This document shows, piece after piece, positions 8,148 through 18,431 of a stretch of DNA of 64,000 nt. Positions within the stretch are counted from its first letter, which is position 1. Each line of letters opens with the position of its first letter. Location of the stretch: assembly GCF_000245795.1 (NCBI RefSeq), contig NZ_JH601133.1, positions 931,269 through 995,268 on the forward strand, written 5' to 3'. Position numbers and translations under genes: made by a program. This DNA is from Facklamia languida CCUG 37842 (lineage in GTDB: Bacteria; Bacillota; Bacilli; Lactobacillales; Aerococcaceae). Under the pieces are notes generated by a model. That model did not search any database, had not been told where the DNA came from, and saw nothing but the letters and a program-made list of their open reading frames with translations.

Positions 8148-10772
8148 TTAAACTAGTTCATCTTGGATCGCACTTTGTGCGGCTGCTAATTGAGCAATTG
8201 GGACACGGTAAGGTGAGCAAGAGACATAGTCTAAGCCGATTTGGTGGAAGACCTTAATGGAGCGGGGGTCACCACCCAATTCACCGCACACGCCCACTTT
8301 TAGATTGGATTGAGTCTTTCGACCCCTCTCCGTCGCAATAGCTACTAATTCTTTGACAGCGTCCAAATCAATTGTTTGGAATGGGTCGTCCTTGAGGATC
8401 CCTTCCTCTAAATAGGCGTTTAAGAATTTACCGGCATCATCCCGTGAGTAACCAAAGCTGAGCTGTGTTAGGTCGTTGGTACCAAAGGAGAAGAACTCCG
8501 CCTCTTCAGCCAATTGGTCAGCGACCAGACAAGCTCGAGGGGTTTCAACCATGGCGCCAATGGTATAGGTTAATTCAGCACCCACTTCTTGTAAAACCTT
8601 GTCTAGGTGGTCTTTAATGGCTTCTTTCAATTGAGCGAGTTCTTTCTTGGTGCTGACAAGAGGGATCATAATTTCTGGCTGGACATTTACGCCTTGCTCT
8701 TGCACAGCGAGGGCTGCTTGAATCACTGCTTCTGCTTGCATGAGGTAGAGTCCGGGGTAGGTAATACCCATCCGACAAGCACGGTGGCCCATCATGGGGT
8801 TTATTTCCTTGGTCATGTGGATGCGGTCGCTCACTTGGTCAAAGGGCAAGTTTAATTCTTGCGCCACTTGTTTGATTTCGGCCTCAGTATGGGGTAGAAA
8901 TTCATGTAACGGGGCATCTAATAAACGCACAACCACTGGTTTGTTATCCATTAGTTTAAAGATGTTGGTGAAATCATCTGTTTGGAACTGTTTAATATGG
9001 GCCAAGGCTTCTTCCCGATCAGATGCAGTTTGGGCTAATAAGAACTGACGGATTGCGATTAAGCGCTCTGCCTCAAAGAACATATGCTCGGTACGTACGA
9101 GGCCAATACCGGAAGCCTTAAATTCAAGACCGTTTTGGATATCGGTGGCTGTTTCGGCATTCATCCGAATCTTTAATTGGGCAAATTCTCTTGACCATTC
9201 CATCACTTGGTCGAAATATTCATTCGCTGCACTGGCTACGGTTGGGATTTCTCCCACATAGAGGGTACCGGTTGAACCATCCACTGACATAATGTCTCCT
9301 TCATGGAGACTTCCGCCTGGATAGGTGACTACCCGTTTGTCTTCGTTAATATCAAGCTCGCTACAACCCGACACACAGCACTTGCCCATCCCTCTAGCAA
9401 CGACAGCTGCGTGGGAGGTCATGCCCCCTTGGCTAGTGACAATGGCCTTAGCGGAGTTCATGCCAACAATGTCTTCAGGTGAAGTTTCATGGCGGACGAG
9501 AATCACATCTTTCCCTTCATCGGTCCAGGCCTTAGCGGTTTCAGCATCGAAGACGACTTGCCCAGTCGCTGCACCAGGACTCGCTGGGAGCCCCATTTTT
9601 GAGATCAAGGGAGCCGATTTAAGAGCTGCTTGGTCAAAGGCTGGGTGTAAGAGGGTATGGAGCGATTCGGGTTGAATTGTAAGCAGCGCCTGTTTGGGTG
9701 TGAGAATGCCTTCTTCAACGAGGTCGCAGGCAACCTTAACAGCGGCTTGGGCCGTCCGTTTACCGTTGCGTGTTTGTAAGAGGAAGAGTTTGCCTTCTTC
9801 GATCGTGAACTCAATATCTTGCATGTCATGATAGTGGCTTTCAAGCTGGCTAGTCAAGTCCAAGATTTCTTGATAGATCTCAGGGAATTGATCCTTAAGC
9901 CGGGTGATCGACATGGGGGTTCGGATTCCGGCTACCACATCTTCCCCTTGGGCATTAGTCAGATATTCTCCGTAGAGTTCCTTTTGGCCATTAGCTGGGT
10001 TGCGAGTAAAGAGGACCCCTGTTCCACTAGTTTCGCCTCGGTTACCAAAAACCATTTCCTGAATATTGACCGCTGTTCCCAGATCATCCGGGACATTATT
10101 CAAGCGGCGATAGACAATGGCACGTTTATTGTTCCAAGATTTGAAGACAGCTCGTACGGCCGCATAAATTTGTTCTTTAACGTCTTGGGGGAAGGGATGT
10201 CCTAGTTCCTGGGTATAGATTGCTTGGTATTTTTTAACTAATTCTTTTAAATGGTCTGCACTTAATTCATGGTCAAAATTCAAGTGGTGCTGGTCCTTGA
10301 TTTGTTTAAGTTGACCTTCAAACAGGCTCATGTCGATTTCATAGACGACATTACCAAACATTTGGAGTAACCGACGATAGCAGTCATAGGCGAATCGTTC
10401 GTCTTGAGTTAATTGGGCCAGTTTGTCCACATTCTCATCAGTGAGGCCAAGGTTGAGGATGGTATCCATCATCCCTGGCATGGAGATTTTGGCGCCTGAG
10501 CGAACGGAGACCAGTAAGAGTTTTTCTGGATCATCAAACTTTTTCTGGGTTTGATCCTCTAATTGTTCAATGGCCTGGTTGATTTCTTGGATGAGGTCGT
10601 GAGACAAATTGTCTCCATCCTGAAGATATTCTAAGCAGGCCTTGGTTGTCACGGTAAATCCTTGGGGGACAGGACAGCCTAGGCGCGTCATTTCGGCAAG
10701 GTTGGCTCCTTTACCGCCTAATAAATCCTTCATCTCTGAGTTGCCTTCGTTAAATGCGTACACTCGTTTCAT
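8148..10772 (-). CDS. ppdK: Pyruvate, phosphate dikinase
   Basis: PPDK reversibly converts pyruvate, ATP and Pi to PEP, AMP and PPi in the cytosol. At 874 residues it equals the well-studied clostridial enzyme. The ATP-grasp domain begins with LLGGKGANLAEM; the swivelling phosphohistidine is in GGMTSHAAV (His454) with the regulatory Thr452 two residues earlier; the C-terminal PEP domain ends with CGELGGDP (Cys829). It is the first gene of a three-gene minus-strand operon with its own transcriptional and post-translational regulators, and has a near-consensus promoter. In a fermentative organism it may run toward pyruvate, gaining ATP from PPi, or supply PEP; direction cannot be told from sequence. 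Confidence 0.97.
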   Translation of the reverse strand: MKRVYAFNEGNSEMKDLLGGKGANLAEMTRLGCPVPQGFTVTTKACLEYLQDGDNLSHDLIQEINQAIEQLEDQTQKKFDDPEKLLLVSVRSGAKISMPGMMDTILNLGLTDENVDKLAQLTQDERFAYDCYRRLLQMFGNVVYEIDMSLFEGQLKQIKDQHHLNFDHELSADHLKELVKKYQAIYTQELGHPFPQDVKEQIYAAVRAVFKSWNNKRAIVYRRLNNVPDDLGTAVNIQEMVFGNRGETSGTGVLFTRNPANGQKELYGEYLTNAQGEDVVAGIRTPMSITRLKDQFPEIYQEILDLTSQLESHYHDMQDIEFTIEEGKLFLLQTRNGKRTAQAAVKVACDLVEEGILTPKQALLTIQPESLHTLLHPAFDQAALKSAPLISKMGLPASPGAATGQVVFDAETAKAWTDEGKDVILVRHETSPEDIVGMNSAKAIVTSQGGMTSHAAVVARGMGKCCVSGCSELDINEDKRVVTYPGGSLHEGDIMSVDGSTGTLYVGEIPTVASAANEYFDQVMEWSREFAQLKIRMNAETATDIQNGLEFKASGIGLVRTEHMFFEAERLIAIRQFLLAQTASDREEALAHIKQFQTDDFTNIFKLMDNKPVVVRLLDAPLHEFLPHTEAEIKQVAQELNLPFDQVSDRIHMTKEINPMMGHRACRMGITYPGLYLMQAEAVIQAALAVQEQGVNVQPEIMIPLVSTKKELAQLKEAIKDHLDKVLQEVGAELTYTIGAMVETPRACLVADQLAEEAEFFSFGTNDLTQLSFGYSRDDAGKFLNAYLEEGILKDDPFQTIDLDAVKELVAIATERGRKTQSNLKVGVCGELGGDPRSIKVFHQIGLDYVSCSPYRVPIAQLAAAQSAIQDELV

Positions 10773-10799
10773 TTGATTGGCCTCCTATTAATAAATGAT

Positions 10800-10839
10800 G
10801 CATTAAGCGCATTATATAGTGCGTGCTAATCCTTGTCAA
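10800..10839 (-). promoter_or_regulatory. ppdK operon promoter with candidate operator repeats
   Basis: On the minus strand TTGACA (complement of 10834-10839), a 17-base spacer and TATAAT (complement of 10811-10816) make a full-consensus promoter. Overlapping and following the -10 are two direct copies of TAATGC (complements of 10809-10814 and 10800-10805) nine bases apart, a plausible repressor site for the CcpN-like protein encoded in the operon. The promoter is seen; the operator role is inferred. Confidence 0.8.
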
Positions 10840-11032
10840 TAGAAGACAACATTCAAGAAATATTAGGCGGCAAATTGCACTTAAAGCTGAACGGATAGCC
10901 CTATTTCTCAAGTTGTTCTATCTAGTAGATTTATCAGGAAAGCTAATAGTCTATTGATAGCCTTAGACTGGCCAGCGTGGTAAAATATTGGTATCAGGTA
11001 TATTGTGAAACAAATAATTATTGGAGGGTATT

Positions 11033-12373
11033 ATGAAAGTTGTAATTATTGGAACAAACCACGCTGGAATTGCTGCTGCAAATACACTGCTTGAGCAATA
11101 TCCAGACCATGAGGTTGTCATGTTAGAGCGTAATTCAAATCTTTCCTACTTAGGTTGTGGGACTGCATTATGGGTAGGTCGTCAAATTGATGATTACCAT
11201 GGTCTCTTCTATACAAACAAGGAAGAGTTTGAGAAGAAGGGGGCACGTATTTCGATTGAAACAGAAGTAAAGCGTGTTGATTTCGAAAATAAGATGGTAT
11301 ATGCCGAAACCAAGGACGGTCAAGCACTTGAAGAAAGTTATGACAAATTGATTCTTGCAACAGGGTCTCTTCCGATCTCACCTAAGTTCCCAGGACACGA
11401 TTTGGAAGGTCTGCACTTCCTTAAGTTATTCCAAGAAGGCCAAGCAGTCGACAAGGCCCTAACGAATGATGAGGTGAAGGATGTTTGTGTGATTGGTGCA
11501 GGCTACATTGGCGTTGAAATCGCGGAGGCTGCCCACCGTCGAGGAAAGAATGTCCACATTTTTGATGCGGAGAAGACTTCGCTAGCAAGTTACTATGACC
11601 CTGATTTTGCCCAAATGATGGATGCTAACCTTGAAGACCATGGTATTCATACCCACTTTGGTGAATTGGTGGAAGAATATATTGGGGAGAATGGTAAGGT
11701 TACGGGCTTGAAGACCACTGGTGGAAGCTATAAAGCGGATATTGTCGTAAATAGTATTGGGTTTAGACCCAATAATGAATTAGGTAAAGACCACCTTGAA
11801 CTCTTTGCGAATGGGGCTTATTTAGTTGACAGTCATTTCAAGACTTCTGATGATGATGTCTATGCAATTGGGGACTGTGCAACCAATTATTCGAACGCCC
11901 TTAAGCGCACGGATTACATTGCTTTAGCATCGAATGCCGTTCGTTCAGGGATTGTGGCGGCTCATAACCTTGCGGGCCATGTAGTTGAAGGTGCAGGTGT
12001 GCAAGGATCCAATGGCATTAATATCTTCGACTTGAAACTGGTCTCTACAGGCTTAACCCAAAAGGCGGCCGCTGCGGCTGGAATTGATGCGGATTATGTT
12101 GAGCACGAAGATACACAATTCCCAAGTTTTATGCCAGAGAATTATAAGGTTAAATTACGGATTACCTTTGACAAAGCAAGCCGTCGCATTATCGGGGCTC
12201 AATTAGCTTCTGAATATGATGTCTCCTTGCTTATCCATATGTTCTCGCTAGCCATTCAAGAAGAATTAACAATTGATAAATTGGCTCTGTTGGATACTTT
12301 CTTCCTTCCGCACTTTAATCAGCCGTACAACTACATTACCGTGGCAGCCTTAAAAGCTGGCCAAAAGAAATAA
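11033..12373 (+). CDS. nox: NADH oxidase (FAD-dependent, probably water-forming; CoA-disulfide reductase family)
   Basis: This flavoprotein of 446 residues probably oxidises NADH with O2, giving NAD+ and water. It starts with the FAD-binding motif VVIIGTNHAGIAAA, then YLGCGTALWVGRQ with the single redox-active Cys42, a second dinucleotide fold GAGYIGVEIAEA for NADH, and the FAD motif around VYAIGDCA. ATG 11033 is chosen because GGAGGG precedes it; a TTG at 11021 would include the ribosome binding site. A single Cys and no CxxC argue against a dithiol reductase. Family members with peroxidase or CoA-disulfide reductase activity look similar. It is monocistronic, followed by a long terminator. 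Confidence 0.88.
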   Translation: MKVVIIGTNHAGIAAANTLLEQYPDHEVVMLERNSNLSYLGCGTALWVGRQIDDYHGLFYTNKEEFEKKGARISIETEVKRVDFENKMVYAETKDGQALEESYDKLILATGSLPISPKFPGHDLEGLHFLKLFQEGQAVDKALTNDEVKDVCVIGAGYIGVEIAEAAHRRGKNVHIFDAEKTSLASYYDPDFAQMMDANLEDHGIHTHFGELVEEYIGENGKVTGLKTTGGSYKADIVVNSIGFRPNNELGKDHLELFANGAYLVDSHFKTSDDDVYAIGDCATNYSNALKRTDYIALASNAVRSGIVAAHNLAGHVVEGAGVQGSNGINIFDLKLVSTGLTQKAAAAAGIDADYVEHEDTQFPSFMPENYKVKLRITFDKASRRIIGAQLASEYDVSLLIHMFSLAIQEELTIDKLALLDTFFLPHFNQPYNYITVAALKAGQKK

Positions 12374-12383
12374 ACATTGAAAT

Positions 12384-12460
12384 AAGCACCCAATTGATCA
12401 GGAAAAGAGGTTAGACAATTGTCTAACTTTCGAGTAAGCTGATAGTATGCGGTGCTTTTT
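12384..12460 (+). terminator. nox terminator built on a long bulged hairpin
   Basis: AAGCACC (12384-12390) pairs with GGTGCTT (12451-12457) and is followed by T5. Inside, ATCAG pairs with CTGAT and the tip is a perfect 18-base palindrome GTTAGACAA/TTGTCTAAC (12410-12427). A weak promoter for the next gene (TTGTCT 12419-12424, 18 bases, TAGTAT 12443-12448) is embedded in the same stretch. Confidence 0.75.
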
Positions 12461-12470
12461 GTTATCGTAA

Positions 12471-13649
<1,179 letters not shown>

Positions 13650-13653
13650 TGGC

Positions 13654-14778
13654 ATGCGAATTGCCATTATAACGGAGACCTACCTTCCTTCAACCGATGG
13701 AATTGTGACCCGGTTGACGCGAGCGGTAGACTATCTGAGTAAGCAGGGACACCAAGTCTTAGTCATTGCGCCAGCGATTCCAGGTTTACCTCAAAGTGAC
13801 CACCAAGTGGCAATCCAAGGGGCACGGACATTTACCTTCTTTCTATACAAGGAGCGTCCATGGGCGCTGCCTGATCCCAGGATCAAGCAATGGCTGGCGG
13901 ATTTTCAGCCGGATCTTGTTCACGCGGTGAATCCCGCCTCCTTGACGGCAGCGGGGGTCCACTATGCCAAGCGGTTAAAGATCCCACTGATTGCTAGCTT
14001 TCACACCAACCTACCGGATTATGCGGATCGCTACCACCTCAGTTTTGTTAAGCCTGTCTTGTGGCGGTATCTTCGCCACCTCCATAACCAAGCCAGTTTA
14101 AATCTGGTAACGAGCCAAGCCATGTATGACCTCTTGGACCAGCATGGGATTCATGATTTAGCCATTCTACCCAAAGGAGTCGCGATTGAAGACCGCCATC
14201 CTCATTTCTACTCAAGCCAAATGCGGCAGACTCTAATGGGGGAAGCCCGCGACAAAAAATTACTCCTCTTTGTTGGCCGACTGGCGCATGAGAAAGAAAT
14301 TGATTCACTGCGGTCACTTTTTGACCGGCGGCAAGATATTTGTTTGGCGATTGTAGGCGATGGGCCAGCTAGGAAGCATCTTGAAACCGTCTTTGCAGGC
14401 ACGCCGACAGTCTTCACGGGCTTTCTCCACGGAGAAACGCTCTCCCAAGCTTATGCCAGTGCGGATGCCTTTATCTTTCCGTCACGCAGTGAAACCCTCG
14501 GTCTGGTCATCACCGAGGCCATGGCCTCGGGTATTCCAGTCATTGCTGCGGAATCGGAACCGACTCTGGAGCAGGTAAGGCATGAGCGTACAGGCCTTAT
14601 TTATCAGACGGAAGATATAGGGTCCTTAGACCGAGCGATTGATCAATTAGATGATGCAGTCTTGGTTGAAACGCTTATAAAATCCGGTCGGCAGTATGCA
14701 GAAGGCTTCTCCTGGGAGCATGCCTCACAGGCTCTGGAAGCAGCTTACCAGGAAACCATTCGAAGAGTTTACCAATAA
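13654..14778 (+). CDS. sqdX: GT4 glycosyltransferase, SqdX/SQD2-like (predicted sulfoquinovosyl-diacylglycerol synthase)
   Basis: Predicted to move sulfoquinovose from its UDP form to diacylglycerol at the membrane surface. The 374 residues form a two-Rossmann GT-B enzyme: the N-terminal IITETYLPSTDGIVTRL and SFHTNLPDY acceptor side; HNQASLNLVTSQAM and HGI, which resemble SqdX; a KGV segment where SqdX has RGVD; the donor domain with FVGRLAHEKEID; and the EX7E motif in SRSETLGLVITEAMASG. The substrate assignment rests on these motifs plus the 4-base gap to sqdB; alone it could be another glycolipid synthase such as a DAG glucosyltransferase. No ribosome binding site is obvious, so translation may be coupled to sqdB. 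Confidence 0.78.
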   Translation: MRIAIITETYLPSTDGIVTRLTRAVDYLSKQGHQVLVIAPAIPGLPQSDHQVAIQGARTFTFFLYKERPWALPDPRIKQWLADFQPDLVHAVNPASLTAAGVHYAKRLKIPLIASFHTNLPDYADRYHLSFVKPVLWRYLRHLHNQASLNLVTSQAMYDLLDQHGIHDLAILPKGVAIEDRHPHFYSSQMRQTLMGEARDKKLLLFVGRLAHEKEIDSLRSLFDRRQDICLAIVGDGPARKHLETVFAGTPTVFTGFLHGETLSQAYASADAFIFPSRSETLGLVITEAMASGIPVIAAESEPTLEQVRHERTGLIYQTEDIGSLDRAIDQLDDAVLVETLIKSGRQYAEGFSWEHASQALEAAYQETIRRVYQ

Positions 14779-14814
14779 AGACCCATCCGAGAAAGGCTCG
14801 GTTGGGTCTTCTTT
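14779..14814 (+). terminator. Terminator of the sqdBX transcript
   Basis: AGACCCA-CCGAG pairs with CTCGG-TGGGTCT around an AAAGG loop, followed by a T-rich tail, directly after the stop codon. Confidence 0.85.
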
Positions 14815-15110
14815 GATTCGATTCTATCTATTATATAGCATCTATATAGCATCAAAGAACACCTCATAGACGATTATAATGAATCAATGTATCCTAATAA
14901 TTCATTCTTTGTCTCGACGCATGTGTAACCAGATTGAAAAGTTTGTCTTTGGAGGGCGATATTCTTTAATTAGGCATTAGCCTTGCCTTCTTAGAGAGAC
15001 TTACCCTCATTCATCATTCAATAAAAAAAGAAAGGTGGAAAGGACCTTTAGACTTTTTGACAGAGAGGCATGATCTTCTTATTTTTGACAAAATCAGAAA
15101 AAAGCAGAAT
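14815..15110 (+). other. Non-coding stretch before the S10 promoter, with terminator-like hairpin
   Basis: About 300 bases without a credible reading frame. It holds a perfect 11-base tandem duplication TATATAGCATC (14832-14853), a TATAAT at 14875-14880 without a good -35, an inverted repeat AATGAAT/ATTCATT just after it, a small hairpin AGGC/GCCT, and a terminator-like hairpin AAAGGT/ACCTTT (15031-15036 with 15044-15049) followed by AGACTTTTT. The arrangement could be a small RNA gene, but it may be ordinary spacer. Confidence 0.3.
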
Positions 15111-15116
15111 ATAGCC

Positions 15117-15145
15117 TTGCAATCGGGGCTGTTCTGCAGTATAAT
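15117..15145 (+). promoter_or_regulatory. S10 operon promoter
   Basis: TTGCAA (15117-15122), 17 bases, TATAAT (15140-15145). A TTGACA at 15085-15090 lies further upstream but has no good -10 at proper distance. Transcripts would carry a leader of about 170 nt before rpsJ. Confidence 0.8.
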
Positions 15146-15149
15146 ACTC

Positions 15150-15321
15150 GTTGTGTTTATTGTGGATTTAAATAAATCCGAGCACAGCTAAGCCTCATAA
15201 GGGGGCGGACAGCAATGAAGCGGGAGGTTGTGACACGCTAGGCCGAGTTGCCAAGGGCTGGCTGGTCAGAAATTCTTGTGGAGCGAGTCAAAAGATACTA
15301 TTGACGAAGGAGGAAATAAAA
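15150..15321 (+). promoter_or_regulatory. S10 operon leader with hairpin and eight-codon mini-ORF
   Basis: The leader has a hairpin GGATTTA/TAAATCC (15164-15179) and a short frame ATG 15215 to TAG 15239-15241 encoding MKREVVTR, preceded by AAGGGGG. Downstream GGCCGAG and GGCTGGCTGG repeats may pair with alternative partners. It may hold an autoregulatory site for an S10-operon ribosomal protein such as L4. The structure is seen; the function is inferred. Confidence 0.45.
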
Positions 15322-15630
15322 ATGGCAAATCAAAAAATTCGAATTCGCTTAAAGGCTTATGAACATCGTGCTTTAGATGTTTCAGCAGCTAAGATCGTTG
15401 AATCAGCAAAGAGAACAGGGGCGAAAACTTCAGGACCAATCCCATTACCAACTGATCGGTCTGTTTATACAGTTATTCGTGCGACTCACAAATATAAAGA
15501 TTCACGTGAACAGTTCGAAATGCGGACACACAAACGTCTAATCGATATTATCGATCCAACTGCTAAAACAGTGGATGCTTTGATGAAGTTAGACTTACCA
15601 AGTGGTGTGGACGTAGAAATTAAATTATAA
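15322..15630 (+). CDS. rpsJ: 30S ribosomal protein S10 (NusE)
   Basis: S10 belongs to the 30S head and, as NusE, bridges NusB and NusG in antitermination. It has 102 residues, [16 protein letters not shown] to SGVDVEIKL, the standard length. ATG 15322 is used because AAGGAGG lies before it; a TTG at 15301 would include that site. It is the first gene of the S10-spc-alpha array, with a dedicated promoter and leader. Confidence 0.98.
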   Translation: MANQKIRIRLKAYEHRALDVSAAKIVESAKRTGAKTSGPIPLPTDRSVYTVIRATHKYKDSREQFEMRTHKRLIDIIDPTAKTVDALMKLDLPSGVDVEIKL

Positions 15631-15656
15631 AAAATAAAATAAATGGAGGTGTACTC

Positions 15657-16292
15657 ATGACCAAAGGAATCTTAGGAACAAAAGTCGGTATGACACAATT
15701 CTTTACGGAAAATGGTGAATTAATCCCAGTAACTGTAGTTGAAGCGCCAGCGAACGTCGTTCTTCAATTAAAAACGACTGAAAACGATGGCTACGAGGCG
15801 GTTCAAGTGGGTTACCAAGATCTTCGTGAAGTATTATCAAACAAACCGCACAAGGGTCATGTAGCAAAAGCAAATGCTACTCCTAAGCGCTTCGTTCGCG
15901 AATTTCGTGATGTTGAGCTAGGAGAATATGAAGTCGGGCAAGAAATCACAGTCGAAACATTCGCGGTGGGAGACATCGTCGATGTGACGGGTACATCAAA
16001 GGGTAAAGGATTCCAAGGAGCAATTAAGCGCCACGGACAATCACGTGGTCCAATGGCTCACGGATCTCGTTACCACCGTCGTCCTGGATCAATGGGTATG
16101 GCATCTGATGCGTCTAAAGTATTTAAAGGCAAAAACTTGCCAGGTCAAACAGGTGGCGAACGGATCACCATTCAAAACCTTGAAATCGTATCAGTCGACC
16201 CAGAAAACAATGTTCTTTTGATTAAAGGGAACGTACCGGGCGCTAAGAAATCTTTATTAGAAATTAAACAATCAATTAAATCTGTTAAATAA
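15657..16292 (+). CDS. rplC: 50S ribosomal protein L3
   Basis: L3 is an early 50S assembly protein whose extension reaches the peptidyl transferase centre. The 211 residues start [16 protein letters not shown], with the central loop [21 protein letters not shown] (about residues 123-143) near the active site and [15 protein letters not shown] after it. It lies 26 bases from rpsJ with GGAGGTG before the start. Confidence 0.98.
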   Translation: MTKGILGTKVGMTQFFTENGELIPVTVVEAPANVVLQLKTTENDGYEAVQVGYQDLREVLSNKPHKGHVAKANATPKRFVREFRDVELGEYEVGQEITVETFAVGDIVDVTGTSKGKGFQGAIKRHGQSRGPMAHGSRYHRRPGSMGMASDASKVFKGKNLPGQTGGERITIQNLEIVSVDPENNVLLIKGNVPGAKKSLLEIKQSIKSVK

Positions 16293-16313
16293 TTAAGAGG
16301 GGAGGAACCATAA

Positions 16314-16937
16314 ATGCCAAAAGTTACATTATTTAAACAAGATGGATCTCACGCAGGAGAAGTTGAACTTAATGAAGCAGTCTTCGGTGTTGAGCCGAAT
16401 GAAGCGGTAATCTTTGATGCGGTTGTAATGCAACGCGCGAGCATGCGACAAGGAACCCATGCGGTTCGTAATCGTTCAGCAGTGAGCGGTGGAGGACGTA
16501 AGCCTTGGAGACAAAAAGGGACAGGACGTGCGCGTCAAGGTTCAATCCGGTCACCACAATGGGTTGGTGGGGGCGTTGTCTTCGGACCAACTCCACGTTC
16601 ATACAGCTATAAGTTACCAAGAAAGGTTCGTCGTTTAGCCTTAACTTCTGTCCTATCTCAAAAAGTTCAAGAAGACAAGTTAACGGTGGTAGAAGCTTTA
16701 ACATTTGACCAACCTAAAACAAAATTATTCAAAGAAGTTCTTGCTAATCTTAAGGCAGATACAAAAACCTTAGTGGTTCTAGAAGGCGACAATGAAACAG
16801 CCTACCTATCAGCTCGTAACATTCCAAATGTTAAAGTCATTGATGATTACAATGTCAATGTTCTAGATGTTGTAGATGCTGATCGCGTTGTGATTACTAA
16901 GGCTGCACTTTCAACCGTAGAGGAGGCTTTAGCATAA
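16314..16937 (+). CDS. rplD: 50S ribosomal protein L4
   Basis: L4 lines the exit tunnel. The 207 residues contain the tunnel loop [20 protein letters not shown] (about residues 60-79), where macrolide-resistance changes occur in other species; this stretch looks wild type. In E. coli L4 represses the S10 operon through the leader, and a structured leader is also present here. Its stop overlaps the rplW start by one base (TAATG). Confidence 0.98.
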   Translation: MPKVTLFKQDGSHAGEVELNEAVFGVEPNEAVIFDAVVMQRASMRQGTHAVRNRSAVSGGGRKPWRQKGTGRARQGSIRSPQWVGGGVVFGPTPRSYSYKLPRKVRRLALTSVLSQKVQEDKLTVVEALTFDQPKTKLFKEVLANLKADTKTLVVLEGDNETAYLSARNIPNVKVIDDYNVNVLDVVDADRVVITKAALSTVEEALA

Positions 16938-17239
16938 TGCAATTATCAGAAGTAATCTTACGTCCAGTTATTACTGAACAATCCATGTTGAATATCGACG
17001 ATAACAAGTACACCTTCGAAGTGGACCGCCGAGCAAACAAGACACACATCAAGCAAGCGGTGGAAGCGATGTTTGAAGGTGTAAAAGTAGCAAAGATCAA
17101 CACGATCAACGTTAAAGGTAAAGCAAAACGTATGGGACGTTATCAAGGGTTTACACGTCGTTATAAGAAAGCAGTTGTGACCTTAACAGAAGATTCTAAA
17201 CGTATCGAATTATTTGGTGAAGACCAACAAGCTGAATAA
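16937..17239 (+). CDS. rplW: 50S ribosomal protein L23
   Basis: L23 sits at the tunnel exit and is the docking site for trigger factor and SRP. It has 100 residues with [12 protein letters not shown] near the N-terminus and the [20 protein letters not shown] loop that reaches into the tunnel. The start codon shares a base with the rplD stop, so the two are translationally coupled, with GGAGG inside the end of rplD. Confidence 0.98.
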   Translation: MQLSEVILRPVITEQSMLNIDDNKYTFEVDRRANKTHIKQAVEAMFEGVKVAKINTINVKGKAKRMGRYQGFTRRYKKAVVTLTEDSKRIELFGEDQQAE

Positions 17240-17269
17240 GCAAAAATAAGCTAACAGGAGGGAAAGAGA

Positions 17270-18100
17270 GTGGCAGTTAAACATTATAAAGCGACAACGA
17301 ACGGTCGCCGTAATATGACTGGATATGATTTCTCAGAAATCACAACTAAGACACCTGAGAAGTCATTATTGAAGTCTCAAAAACAACGAGCTGGCCGTAA
17401 TGGTCAAGGGAAAATTACTGTTCGTCACAAGGGTGGCGGAAACAAACGTGCCTACCGTGTCATCGACTTTAAGCGGAATAAAGATGGAGTAGTTGGAACG
17501 GTTGCGACAATTGAATACGATCCAAATCGTTCAGCGAACATTGCTTTGATCCATTATGAAGACGGGATCAAGACTTATATCATTGCGCCTAAAGGTTTAC
17601 AAGTTGGGCAAAAGATTGAATCTGGAGAACAAGCAGATATTCAAATCGGAAACGCCTTAGCTTTGGCGAATATCCCAGTGGGTACCATGATTCATAATAT
17701 TGAATTGAAGCCTGGCAAGGGAGGACAATTAGTCCGCGCTGCTGGAACAAGTGCTCAAGTATTAGGACAAGAAGGAAAATACACACTTGTTCGCTTGAAT
17801 TCTGGTGAAGTTCGGATGATCCTCTCAACATGCCGTGCAACAGTTGGGGTGGTTGGAAATGAACAACACGAACTGATTAACATTGGTAAAGCAGGACGGT
17901 CTCGCTGGTTGTCTAAGCGTCCAACCGTTCGTGGATCTGTAATGAACCCGAATGATCACCCACACGGTGGTGGGGAAGGTCGTGCGCCAATCGGTCGTCC
18001 AAGTCCAATGACACCATGGGGCAAGAAAGCGATGGGTGTTAAGACACGTAACGCTAAGAAGAAATCTAGCAAGCTAATTATTCGTGGCCGTAAGAAATAA
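17270..18100 (+). CDS. rplB: 50S ribosomal protein L2
   Basis: L2 is needed for subunit association and peptidyl transferase activity. The 276 residues begin with GTG (GGAGGG nine bases before). Diagnostic segments are the N-terminal RNA-binding [16 protein letters not shown] and the C-terminal [20 protein letters not shown] (about residues 225-244), with the conserved histidine near the catalytic centre. It lies 30 bases behind rplW. Confidence 0.98.
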   Translation: MAVKHYKATTNGRRNMTGYDFSEITTKTPEKSLLKSQKQRAGRNGQGKITVRHKGGGNKRAYRVIDFKRNKDGVVGTVATIEYDPNRSANIALIHYEDGIKTYIIAPKGLQVGQKIESGEQADIQIGNALALANIPVGTMIHNIELKPGKGGQLVRAAGTSAQVLGQEGKYTLVRLNSGEVRMILSTCRATVGVVGNEQHELINIGKAGRSRWLSKRPTVRGSVMNPNDHPHGGGEGRAPIGRPSPMTPWGKKAMGVKTRNAKKKSSKLIIRGRKK

Positions 18101-18131
18101 TAACCAATAAGAATCGAAGGGAGGCTACATT

Positions 18132-18413
18132 GTGACTCGTAGTTTAAAAAAAGGACCTTTTATTGATGAACATTTGATGAAGAAGGTCGAAGCGCAACAA
18201 GATGCAAGCAAAAAACAGGTAATTAAGACATGGTCTCGTCGTTCAACCATCTTCCCTAACTTTATTGGGTTGACAATTGCGGTATATGACGGACGCAAAC
18301 ACGTTCCAGTCTTCATTCAAGAAGATATGGTCGGTCACAAACTAGGTGAATTCGTGCCAACTCGTACTTATAAAGGGCACGCGAGCGATGATAAGAAGAC
18401 TTCAAGACGCTAA
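18132..18413 (+). CDS. rpsS: 30S ribosomal protein S19
   Basis: S19 forms a complex with S13 in the 30S head near the A-site finger. The 93 residues run [17 protein letters not shown] to [15 protein letters not shown]-like end ([15 protein letters not shown]). It starts with GTG, preceded by GAAGGGAGG; rplB ends 31 bases earlier. Confidence 0.97.
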   Translation: MTRSLKKGPFIDEHLMKKVEAQQDASKKQVIKTWSRRSTIFPNFIGLTIAVYDGRKHVPVFIQEDMVGHKLGEFVPTRTYKGHASDDKKTSRR

Positions 18414-18431
18414 TAAGAGGAGGTAAATAAG

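Noticed and set aside
11003-11018. TTGTGAAACAAATAAT before nox, resembling a Rex redox-repressor site
   Set aside because: Only the left half (TTGTGAAA) fits; the right half lacks TTCACAA, so a Rex operator cannot be supported.
15085-15113. Second S10 promoter using TTGACA at 15085
   Set aside because: No acceptable -10 at 16-18 bases; the TTGCAA/TATAAT pair downstream is clearly better.
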